Below, piece after piece: positions 12,735 through 25,000 of a stretch of DNA of 64,000 nucleotides. Source of the stretch: Dillenia suffruticosa (taxonomy: Eukaryota; Streptophyta; Magnoliopsida; Dilleniales; Dilleniaceae); contig JAVTVX010000016.1 of NCBI GenBank assembly GCA_033439265.1, forward strand, positions 1,245,001 through 1,309,000, read 5' to 3'. The position numbers and the translations under genes are program-made. Within the stretch, counting starts at the first letter, position 1; each line of letters starts with the position of its first letter. The notes beneath the pieces were generated by a model. The model made no database searches. It was given only the letters and a program-made list of their open reading frames with translations, and was not told where the DNA came from.

Positions 12735-13560
12735 CAAAGGTGCACTTGGATTTCTTTATAAACAAGCTATGTGCATGCAACAAATCCAAAACAGCACATT
12801 GGTGGTAAAAATGTTCAACAATTGTCTTACTATATATCAATATGACATCAAAAAAAAAAAAAAGAACAAACTTATATAAGGCTTGAAGATCTCATTTATC
12901 GAGGGTTAAAAAGGTTGATGAAGCATTAGTGAGGCCAAATGGTATCACTAAAAGGTTTGGAATGCAATCTTCTCCACTGCTACCTCATCCATGAGGACCT
13001 GTGATGGCCAGACTTCGAATCTAGCTTAAAGAAATACTTTGCTTCATGCAGCTCATCTAACAATTCCTCCACCACCTAAATAGGGAACTTGTCCTTCACG
13101 GTCTTGGCATTTAACTCCCTATAATCCACACAGAATCTCCAATACCCATCCTACTTGGGAACAAGCAACACAGGGGAGAAGAAGGGCGATCGACTTGGCC
13201 TAATGATGCCTCAAGCCATCATCTCCCCACGTTACCACTCTATCTCATCCTTTTTGTCGATGAGGATATCTATATGGTCTAACCACCACTGTTATCATCC
13301 CTGAAAGAAGTGTGAGTTTGTGATCATATTCACGAGCAGAAGGTGGCTCGGTTGGTTCTCTAAATAAGTTTGAGAATTCCACCGGTAGCTTTTCAAGCTC
13401 AACTGAGGGAGTAAAAGCCCCTTGAAGGTGATAAACTCTTACCTCTTTATCCAGCCTTTATCCTTGCTATCTAACTTGTTTTAAATTGGCCAACTCGCCA
13501 AGGAGGTTGAGACTCAAGGGAGTGCAGAATCTCAAGTGGCACTATTCGATAAATGACTCT

Positions 13561-14430
13561 TAAGAGCACTATCTATAATATCATTGCAGAAAGTATTACT
13601 GTTATGCACAAAGTGAAAGGGACTGTACTGGGGGTTAGAAACAGGGAAGAATACTCAAAAAAGAACAGAGCATTAGATGCTCCCTTTCATTGATGGATCA
13701 ATTAGCATATTACAAAAGGAAAATTCAGCCTACAAGATGCAAGACTGACCCAGTATTGTAGCCGATACAATTACTATTTTTCTTTCTTTTTCCCCCCTTC
13801 CTCTCTTCCCCAAGCTTACATTCATACTCCTCTAACCCCCGTAGATTCTTCGGTTGGGTTGTTGCTCTACATACATCCCTTCTTCTTTCGGCGGTTGCAT
13901 ACTTGTAATAACTTGGAGGCCAGCACATCATGCTCTCTTGAGTCCAAGTCACCAGCCACGTCTCGTGCTGAATCATCAATCATAACAACTACCCAAAGTG
14001 ATTGAATTTTTTTTTTTTTTTTATCAATCTTCCCTTCAAAAAGACACAAAATAATATTATCAGCTATGCTTAAAACATCATTTGGTGGAATCAAACCATA
14101 AAATTGAATTATTTTCTTTTGAATTTTCTAATCATTGAGTCTGTGTCTGAGAGCCGTCATCTCACGGTTTGGAAGCTTTTCTTTGGTACTTAGAAGCATT
14201 GGACTCTATATGTTCATTTTCAATTTCAATGGGTGTTTTACTTAAGAGAAAGTGTAAAAACAAAAACTTACTAAAGAGAGAGATTCCAAATTTCCGATGA
14301 AGAAATATAGGTAGATTTTTTACTTTGGAGCTTAGATTTGATTTTAGAGAGAGCAAAGATTCAATATTGAACTTTCGGAAGAGTTTAGATAGATTAGTAA
14401 AGAGTTGTGAGAGAGAGAGAGAATGAAAGA
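13561..14430. other. No clear gene; possible retroelement leader or LTR remnant
   Basis: This stretch adjoins the 5' side of the gypsy pol and may be its leader or LTR, but no paired copy was found. The open frames at 13725-13979 and 13867-14094 (minus) show no recognisable domain. Confidence 0.3.
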
Positions 14431-14439
14431 GGCAGATCT

Positions 14440-15575
14440 AATTTTGTTTAATATAATTTGGGTTTATTTTTATTTAAATTAATCGGAGAAGATTTTTTAA
14501 TTTTATTTTTCTCTGATTTATGTAATTTACCTTGGTTCAGTTTTTTCCAATTTATGAATATAATTAGGAAATGTCTTTGGCCTTATTTTTTCCTATTTTA
14601 TATAATATAATTATGAAAAGTTTTTGACTTTATTAAGTTAGTGTATATGATCAAAGAAAATTTTTCTTGATTTATATAAAATCAAAAACTTTTATATTTA
14701 GGTTTTTTATTTTTGAAGATAACGTCTTATATGACTTTTATATATATATTTGATTGAAGTTATGTAAAAATCAAAGGTATAGAAATACATAAACTTCTTT
14801 CATTATTTTCTTTTTTTATATGATAAGAGACCTAAAAAAATAAAAATAATAAAAAATTCTAAATCTTTTTTTTCATCCGATTCCTTTATATTTCCCTTCC
14901 TAACCAAAAACTCTTTCAACCAATCAATCATGTTCATGCTCGAGGCTAAGCTACGGATGGATCTGCCTTAGTGACAAAATCTGCTAAAATTAAAGATTTG
15001 ATCACATTAAAGTACACCGGAGGATTCAACAAGCAAGGTGACTCATCAAGACCTCTCATCAAGTATTCAAAGACTCTCTTTGATGTTGCTACTTATAAAG
15101 GGACTACCAAGCACTATTTTCCAATGTATCATCAGTAAGTTAGAAACGAATGATATCCATTCATCAATTTGAAGGAAGCGTTGAGATATGCAAATTTTAT
15201 TTTTTTTTTCTAATTTATGTAATATAATTAAAGAAGATTTTTTGGGTTTTATTTTTCCCTAATTTAGGTTTACTTTTTCCTAATTTATACAATATAATTA
15301 GGAAAGATTTTAGTATTTATTCTTTCTTAATTTATAAAATATAATTAGAAAAAAGTTTTTAATTTTATTAAGTTACAACATATAATGAGGAGAAATCTTT
15401 CTTAATTTATATACATACGATCAAAGATTTTTGTATTTAAATTTTTCATTTTTTAACTAGCATCTTATGTAACCATATAAAAATTAACATTGAAGAAATA
15501 CAAAAACCTTTTTTCATTATTTTATTTTTCCACAAATTAAAATATGATAAAAGAAATAATTATAAGAGACCTTCA
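14440..15575 (+). mobile_element. LTR-like direct repeat pair with a short internal segment
   Basis: Segments at about 14440-14840 and 15180-15575 share many strings in the same order. Examples are TTTATGTAATATAATT-type runs, TTATTAAGTTA, ATGATCAAAG / ACGATCAAAG and TTTCATTATTTT. Between them lie about 330 less AT-rich bases ending in a purine-rich run (TTTGAAGGAAGCG at 15162-15174), placed like a polypurine tract just before the right repeat. This fits a short, old LTR element without coding capacity. Its age makes the exact ends uncertain. Confidence 0.4.
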
Positions 15576-16014
15576 ACCAAATATATAATCCAACATTATT
15601 AAAGTAAATCCACAGTATAAAATCCTATAAAAGAGATATCCTAGTGGGAGGGCTCGATTTGGATGTAACCTCAACTAACCTCTTCTCCAATAGCATTTAC
15701 ATTTGATATCACTTAAACTCCCTGAAAAATTATCTTATATTTTCAGACATGAATGAGAAGTGAAAGACGAAAGAATGGGAATAGGAGGGAGAGGGAGAGG
15801 AAGAGGAAGAGGTGGTTCCAAACAAACTCGCATCCCTGTAACTTGCATCACCTAGGGAAGGCAACAAAACCTCAAAAATGGATGATGCATAACCATAATT
15901 GCCTAGGCTTAAACAACTTGACACAAGATTGAACTTGAAGGAGTTAGTTCATCATTGCCATTCATTTACAGATACTTTACAATTTCTGGGATTGTTGGTT
16001 CAGCCTAAAACAGC
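15576..16014. other. Downstream of KU70
   Basis: No gene was found. The KU70 3' UTR should lie in the right part, read leftward from 16014. A GGGAGA/GGAAGAG purine run sits at 15784-15812. Confidence 0.45.
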
Positions 16015-19000
16015 CTATTTTCCCATGTGACTTAAGATCTTGGAGATCAAAACTTCTTTCTTCCCGGTTAATGACAGGTTGTGCGCTGTCAAGTAGTATT
16101 TTAGCTCCACCACTGTCAAATCTTTCAACTGCAACACATAACAAGAGAGTGAGTTTTGGCATGGACTCCAAAACATCAAAATAATACAGAAACTCATTTT
16201 TCGGTTGAGTAAGAGCTTGTGCATGAGAGCTTGTTTCAAACCCCCAAAAAAACCAATAGAATAATGACAAGTTTAAAGCCTTACATGAGAAATTTTTTAT
16301 TAGCATCAAAAATATATATTTCCTGCTAAAAATTTTCTGCCCTAATAGCCATATGCTAAGTGGAGTAAAGATATTATACGAGGGTACAAGATCCTACCCA
16401 CACACGCCCTAAACTACTAAACAATTCCGTCATGGCCCTTATCAGGAATCAACTGGATCTTGTGGCACAAGGGCACACTTGAATTTACTTTTTAATTTAA
16501 TTTTTTCTTTTCCCTCCCAAGGGTTTTCATTGCTGATTGCAGAGCTAAACAACACAGAGATTTTGATTTTGAACCCATCTCAATCTTGTATGGATTTCCT
16601 TCACTGGCGCAAAATTTCAAACTTTTACTGAAGAAATAAGACAGATCCAGAAAAGTCTTAAAATCCACTGATCCCATATGATGTCATTTTTCAACTTTTC
16701 AAGATTTCACAAGGAAAAAAAGGCCAGAAAGAAAATGTACTTGGACATCCAGGCTGTCAAAATTAAATTAACCAAAGCTGCATCCACATACAGAACAAAT
16801 TACAATAAAAGGAAAATTCACCTTGCCATTTTCTGCTAGGTCGGCCCAATCATAGTATGCACATTCCTTAGCCGCATTCTCGGCAATGACTTTTCGTCTT
16901 TTTGAGGCATCACTTGTATTTTCATTGTCCCTGTTTTCCTCATCATAGTTCTCCCCATATACAGCCACCTTGAAATCTTCCAAAGCCTTGACAACCCCTG
17001 GTCTGCAATCATACTCGAATTTAAACAAAAATAAAGTAGAAATTTATATCGTATACAGTAATTTTCTTTTATTTACGGCACATAAAAAAAGCTCTAGCAA
17101 GCAGGATAAAAACGGTTAAAACATAAAGTTACCTAGCCATGCCTTCCTCATCTGGAAGAGTTTCATCTTTGATTTCTGGCATTTCATCTTCATCAAGAGC
17201 CAAGGCCTGTAATATCGCATAATGACTCTGTAGAGCTGCCGAATTCAAAATTGTCATATGTGAAACCAGGTTATGCATATGAGAACCAAATTAACGACAC
17301 AAGCACCACAATTGCCTGAGAAAGTGGCAGTTACCAGGATTTGCAAACTGGCACACTGAAAAGTCTTTTAGATCCAATCGTTTGATTAAGCTAGTGGCTT
17401 TTTTTATTTGATCTTCATTTGCTCGGGAGGTCACAGCATTTGTCTCTGTATGAAGCTGCAAAATATTACCAAAATTTTAAGGGAAAGCCTAATAACCGTG
17501 AGGAATATTACACAAACCAAATTTGAAACTTCGCTTGCCTCTTCAACATGTCGGATATCATCAGAAAAAGGAAGATAAATCATATGCATTCCTGGTGGCT
17601 CAATTTGACCAGCGGCAGTGATTATCTCATCCTGCACATTTAAAATACATAGATTAAATTCTATTGAATTTGACATCTTCAATACAAACTTGAAAATGAT
17701 GAATAATTATGCTACAGAATTCTTTTCTTCTAAGAACATATAGATCTTGCCAATTAAACATCTCTATGTCAAAACCAGCACAATCACCTATAGAGATCTT
17801 CAGTCATATCACTGCAGAATTCATAGTTTAGTTGCTGTGTTGCACTAACCTATAGATTCAGCTGTGTTGAAGCTTTTGAACTAGGATGTAATTAAAATCA
17901 GATTTTCCTCAACTAGGGTGTCTTATACACGTTGGAAATGGATAAAGCTTCCATTTTTAAGTATCCATGCTATATGCTTTTCCTGGCACAATTTACCTCC
18001 AAGGTTCTATGTGTGAGCTTTATGGCAAATAATCCATATTTTATTTTCCAGCATGGTACTATCATTTTTTTCTTTATGGTTAATTACACTTTGTCCCCCT
18101 GTCGTTTTACAGAAAGCCATATGCTACCTCTATATTTCAAAAATATCCAAATATTCCCCAGTGATTTTTAACATTTTAACAAAGTGGAAAGTGGACGGAA
18201 ATTTACAAATTTAATAGAAATCTAACGGAGATGCATAAAATGTCTATTAGAGTTGGGACTGGGCCTGTTTCCGCAGGAAACCGGCCCAGTCGACACATTT
18301 TAGCCCAAACCGAAAACTGACCCAGGCTACAGTAACCCTGAACCGCACTTTCTGGAACCGGGAACCGGCCGGCACGCCGGTTCACCGGAACAATCTTCCG
18401 AACAATCTACTCTCCCCGCATTTTTTACTTTTCCAATAGGGCATTCCCAAACACATAGATATTGATATTGGTTTTGAAGAAAATGTACCTAGTAATACAC
18501 AATCTACCACAACACGCACTAAAAAAGATGATTTCAATGCATTGGATTATTTTGTTAGAAATTTTGAGGAGTAAAGGGCAGCATGTAAAATTTGTCAACA
18601 AAAATATAAGCTTATGAAGGCTTGGGGAGTGGGAACACTTAAGAGATGTATAGTAAGAGATCACCCGGATAGATTATCTCAAACTAGGCAAACACAAATT
18701 GCCACCGAGGGGAGGATGTCACAGATATATTTAGATACAATACGGAGGCCAAAAAAATAAGACAAATAGAATGGATAGCACGTAAAATGTTATCACTTAG
18801 TATAATAGAATGTGAAGTTTTTGAGAAATATGTACAAAAATATTTATAACCAGGTTACAATATAAGTAGTAGAAAAACAGGTAAGAGAAGATCACTAGAA
18901 CGATTTCAAATAATGAAAAATGCTTTAATTGCAAATTTTATGACTACTAATTATAAATTTTCAATAACTTCGGATACTTGGAAGGCACTTAAAAATGAAT

Positions 19001-22000
19001 ATCTTATTATTGTAACATGTCATTGGATTAATGATTCATGAGTTTCAGGAAAAAAATAATAATAATTTTCCAAAGTTGGAAACACCCACATTCCGGTGCT
19101 CACATAATTAGAGTAATTACAAATGTTTGTCATGAATATGGTATTAGTGATTGAATATTTTGTTTGCCTATAGATAATGCATTGGCTAATACAAGTACCA
19201 CTAATATTTTAAAAATACTTTAAAAATAATATTAGATTGTGTTATAAATGATATGCATATATTGTGGATGTCTATTCATATGAGTGACTTTTCGAATGGA
19301 TAATCATATTCAAGAATGACCATTAACTTTTGGGTTACTCTTTAATGATATGACAACTTTTGGTTTTTGAGTACATTTGTGATCATTAAGTTTTAGAAAT
19401 TTTTGCCTATAAATAGGTATCTTTGTAATATCATGATTATAGAAAAAAAAAATAAGGAAACAATGAAATAAAATTATTCTTCTCTCATTCTCTCTAAAGA
19501 TCTTCTATTTCTCATTATTTCATACTACGTTATCAGCACGAGTTTTGCTCGAGTCAAGGTCACCTTCGATAATCACAACTTGTAAGTATTTTCTATATAA
19601 TCATGTCACGTATACTGTTGATGATAACTTGCCTCTAATTATAAATTGCATTTAGTTTTCTCAAAGTAGTTGGTATGAGTTGAGACGACTTGTTTGGTTA
19701 ATAGATATCATATGAAGTTTTGGATGTCATTCTTCTTTTTGTTAAACCAATACTTGATGCAATCGAAAAAAAAAAAAGGAAGAATGGTGATGCCATGAGC
19801 TCCTAACTCAAATCTGAGCTAATTCATGATTGCTCAAATATGCACTTCCATGACACTACTTTTTTTTCTTTCATTAATCAAATGGCACGTTGCATAAATG
19901 CAGAGTGTAGGAACCAGAATTGGATTCTACTTTATTTTAATTATTTTGTGAAAATTAATTTATAATGGTTCAAATCCGCTCATTCATTTGACAATTAAAT
20001 TGATTAAATACACTTTTATATATTTGTCTATTCTAGAAATCTTTATATCATTTTTTAATTTTCTTTAGCATACTTATTGTCTAATAATTTCTTAAGATAC
20101 TACCAATAATAATATATTTTAGTAACATTTGTATAGATTATTTTCTAATTTATTTTTGTGCTTATGTGATAGTAATTTATGGCAAATCTCACCAAACTTG
20201 AGTTTATGGCTCTCGACATCTCGGACAAAAATTACTTGTCATGGACCCTTGATGCTAAAATCCATTTGAATGCAAATAGATTCGGAGAAACAATTAAAAA
20301 ACATAATAAAGAGACTTTGCAAAATCGAGCCAAGGCAATGATTTTTCTCCGTCACCACCTCCACGAAGATTTGAAAATCGAGTATTTGACAATGAAAGAT
20401 CCACTTGAGTTGTGGAAAGGTTTGGAGGAAAGATTTAACCACCAAAAAAAGGTAATACTTCTCGACTATGCTCCTGCAGCAGCAATATCGAGAGAAAGGT
20501 TTCAAGAAATATTCTGAACTAATTTCTTATTTGCTTGTGGTTGAACAAAATAACGAGTTATTAATGAAAAATCATGAATCTTGTCCAACTGGCTCTAGTC
20601 CATTCCCTGAAGTGAATGCGACAACTCACAACAATTCTGGACATGGATGAAGACACGAAAATGGTCGTGGTCGAGGACAAGGCCGTGGTTGTGGCCGTGG
20701 CCGTGGCCGTGGCCGTGGCAGTGGCAGTGGCCGTGGCCGTGGCCGGAATGTTTACCGTAATGATCAAACAAACTACCAGAAGTGAAAAGTAATGAGAAAA
20801 AACAAGAAAAATGTGGATTTAGTCAGAATGCCGAGAATAAATGCTATCGATGTGGGGTGATTGGACATCGGTCGCGTACTTGTCGTACGCCAAAGCATCT
20901 TGTCGAACTTTATCAAGCCTCGTTGAAGGAAAATGATAAGAATATGGAGGCAAATGCCTTATATCAAAATAATGACCCTAATAATATTTTTTAGAGTCTT
21001 GAAAATTTGCCCCAATTAAAAATTGTTGATTTTCTTGAGAATACTGAATATGATGATTTTAATTAATGTAATTGTTTTCATTTCTCAATATCTATAATAA
21101 ATTCAAATTTATTATTTGTTTATTTATTCATTTATTTATTGTTTTTAAAGACCTAAGGATATTATTGGATCAAAAATTGAAGATGAGGATCTCTGTCTTT
21201 TCGACAGTGTAACTACACATACAATTCTCAAAAGTAAAAGATATTTCTCTCATCTTATCATGAAAAAACAAAATGTGAATACTATATCCGGTAGTGTAAC
21301 CTTAATCGAAGGCTCCGGAAGAGCAAATGTGTTACTACCAGGAGGAATAAATTTCTTGATCAGTAATGCACTATTTTTACCCAAGTCCCACCGAAATTTA
21401 TTAAGTTCAAAGATATTCGCCTCAATGGCTATCATATAAAAACAACTAATATGGGAAATAATAAGTATTTGTGCATTACTAATATTAAAATGGGACATAA
21501 ACAAGTTTTGAAAAGACTATCTGCCTTCTATTCGGGTCTTTATTATATATACACTAAACCAATTAAAATAAATGTCATAGTAAACCAGAAGTTTACTAAT
21601 CCAAATGAATTCCATTCATGACATGATAGATTGGGTCATCCTGGATCTATAATGATACGACGAATTATGGAACATTCTTCCGGACATCCATTGAAGAACC
21701 TGAAGATACTTCAATCGAATGAATTCTCATGTGTTGCATGTTATCAAGGCAAATTAATAGTAAAGTCATCACCAAGTAAGATTGAGTTTGAATGTCCTAC
21801 ATTTTTAAATCGAATTCAAGGTGATATATGTGGACCGATTCACCCACCATGTGGACCATTTAGATATTTTATGATTTTAATAGATGCATCTACAAGATGG
21901 TCACGTGTGCTTATTATCAACTCGGAACTTGGCGTTTTCGAGATTGCTTGCTCAGATAATTAGATTATGAGCACAATTTCCTGATTATCCCATCAAAACA

Positions 22001-25000
22001 ATCCGCCTTGATAATGCTGGAGAATTTACTTCTCAAGCATTTAATGCCTTTTGCATGTTTATTGGCATAAAGATTGAACATCTTGTAGCTTATATTCATA
22101 CCCAAAACGGTCTAGGACAGTCATTTATGAAACGCCTTCAATTAATAGCTAGACCATTACTTTTGAAATCCAAACCTCCCGTTCAGGCTTCGGGGACATG
22201 CAATCTTACATGCAGCAACACTAGTTCGCATCCAACCCACTAGTTCTCAAGCTTCCCCTTTCCAATTGATCTCTGGAAGAGAACCTAATATCTTTCATTT
22301 ACAAACTTTTGGATGCACAGTTTATGTCCCCATTGCTCCCCCTCATAGAACAAAAATGGGGTCTCAAAGGAAATTGGACATTTATATTGATTATGATTCT
22401 CCTTTCATTATCAAATATCTTAAACCCATGACAGGAGATGTTTTTACTGCTAGATTTCTTGATTGTTGGTTTGATGAGACAATTTTTTCAACTTTAGGGG
22501 GCGATAATACTAGGAAAGGAGAGATAGAAAAAGAGATTACCTAGAGTAATCCATCCTTATGCCATTTTGATCCTCGCACAAAATAGTGTGAACTGGAAGT
22601 TCAACGGATCATTCATTTGCAACAGATTGCAAATCAATCACCAGATAATTTCTCTGACCCAAAACGAGTAACAAAGTCACATGTTCCTCCTATCCGAATT
22701 GATGTCTCTAAAGGACCCCTCCCAAAAAATGAACCTAAACCATGCGTGCAATGGGTTCTAAGGATAAAAACCCTCGAAAGAAAAGAGGAACAAATTGATC
22801 GTATAGAAAAAGGAAATAATTCGATCCAAGAAGAAAAACTTCCAGAAGAAGTTGAAATAGATAATCAAGAAATATCGATAAATTACATTTCTACAATGAA
22901 GACATGGGATCGAACAAGTACAAATATTGATGATATATTTGCATACAATGTGGCAATTGATATTTTGAGTGAAAATGAAGACTTTGAACCCACGACTTTA
23001 AAGGAATGTCAATCAAGAGAGGATTGTCCAAAATGATAGGAAGCAATTCAGACAGAATTATCATCTCTCTCAAAATGTGAGGTTTTTGGGCCCATTGTCA
23101 AAACACCTGAAGGTGTTAAACCAATAGGATATAAATAGGTATTCATGTGCAAAAGATATGAGAAAAATGAAATTGTGCGATACAAAGCTCGACTAGTTGC
23201 ACAAGGCTTTTCGCAAAGACCTGGGATTGACTATGAAGAAACGTATTACCCTGTAATGGATACTATTACTTTTCGTTATCTTATTGGTTTAGTAGCACAA
23301 AAAAGACTTCATATGCAGATGATAAATATCGTTATAGCATATTTATATGGTGCACCAGATAATGACATATACATGAAAGTCCCAGAAGGAGTAAAGATGC
23401 CAGAAGCATGCAATTCTTGAGAATTATTTTCTATTAGATTACAAAAATCTTTGTATGATTTAAAACAATTTGGACGGATGTTGTACAATTGTCTTAGTGA
23501 ATATTTGTTGAAAGAGAGTTATGCAAATAACCATATTTGCCCATGTGTTTTTATAAAGAAGTTCGGACATGATTTTGTAATAATCGTCGTTTATGTTGAT
23601 GACCTAAATATTATTGGCACTCCTGAAGAGAACTCAAATGCAATAAATTATTTGAAGAAAGAGTTCAAAATGCAAGATCTTGGTAAAACTAAATTTTGTC
23701 TCGGACTGCAGTTCGAGTACTTAAAGAATGAGATTTTTGTCCATCAATCAACTTATACTGAAAAAGTTTTAAACCGATTTAATATGGACAACTCATACCC
23801 ATTAACTAGCCCAATGGTTGTTCGGTCACTTGATATACGAAAGGATCCTTTCCATCCTTGGGATAACAATGAGAAGATTCTTGGTCCTGAAGTGCCATAC
23901 TTGAGTGCAATTGGTGCTTTAATATATCTTTCTAATAATACCCGACCTAATATTGCTTTTACTGTAAAGTTATTAGCAAGATATAGTTCTGCTCCAACCA
24001 GAAGATATTGGAACGGAATTAAATATATTTTTCGATATCTCCGTGGAACGACTGTTATAGGCCTATTTTATCCTTATGAACCAAATGCACAATTAATTGG
24101 GTATGCAAATGCAAGATATTTATCAGATCCATACAAAGCTAGGTCACAAACGGGTTATGTATTTATATATGGTGACACAGCGATATCTTGGAGATCTATG
24201 AAGCAAACTATAACTGCAACTTCATCAAATCATGTTGAAATAATTGCAATCCACGAGACAAGTCGTGAATGAGTGTGGCTCAGATCAATGACTAATCATG
24301 TTCAAGAATCATGCGGTTTATTAACAAATAAGAAGACTCCAACGACACTTCACGAAGATAATGCAACTTGCATAGCCCAATTAAAATATGGATATATCAA
24401 AGGTGATAGGACAAAACATATCTCCCCAAAATTATTTTTCACACATGATTTACTACAAAATGGAGATATTGACATACAAAAAATTCAATCAAGTGAGAAT
24501 CTTCCAGATTTATTTACAAAAGCATTACCTAGTACAGCATTTGAGAAGTTGATTCATAAGTTTGGAATGCAGCATTATAGAGATATTAAGTGATGTCATT
24601 AACAGGGGGAGTATTGTATCGAAATACATAATACATGTATAAAGAATGTACACTTTTTCCTTCACTAGGGTTTTTGTTCCCACTCGGTTTTTCCCGATAA
24701 GGTTTAAACGAGGCATATTCTTTATACAATAGACATCCAAGGGGGAATGTTATAAATGATATACATTTATTATGGATGTCTATTCATATGAGTGACTTTT
24801 CGAATGGATGATCATATTCAAGAATGACCATTAGCTTTTGGGTTACTCTTTAATGATATGACAACTTTTGGCTTTTGAGTACATTTGTGATTATTAAGTT
24901 TTAAGAATTTTTGCCTATAAATAGGCATCTTTGTAATCTCATGATTATAGAAAAAAAAAGGAAACAATAAAATAAAATTATTTTTCTCTCATTATCTCTA

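Larger units (their letters stand above)
10591..13560 (-). pseudogene. Decayed Ty3/gypsy pol (RT, RNase H, integrase), interrupted by a solo LTR
   Basis: The domains run right to left in the Ty3/gypsy order. The RT palm, including WRFCVDYRELNAKTVKDK, is near 13050-13150 and the YSKT motif near 12830. An RT-RNase H connection with SPVLQLPNF and FVVECDGS is near 12350-12460. RNase H strings such as IDYFSLKYQLE fall near 12100-12250. The integrase has the zinc-finger string CRICQQNKWE at about 11765 and a core with SIVSNRDKVF near 11500. After the solo LTR at 10633-11303 the integrase frame resumes for about 13 codons. Several stops and frameshifts are present, so it is dead. No gag or PBS was found; 13560-13860 could be leftover leader or LTR. 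Confidence 0.85.
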
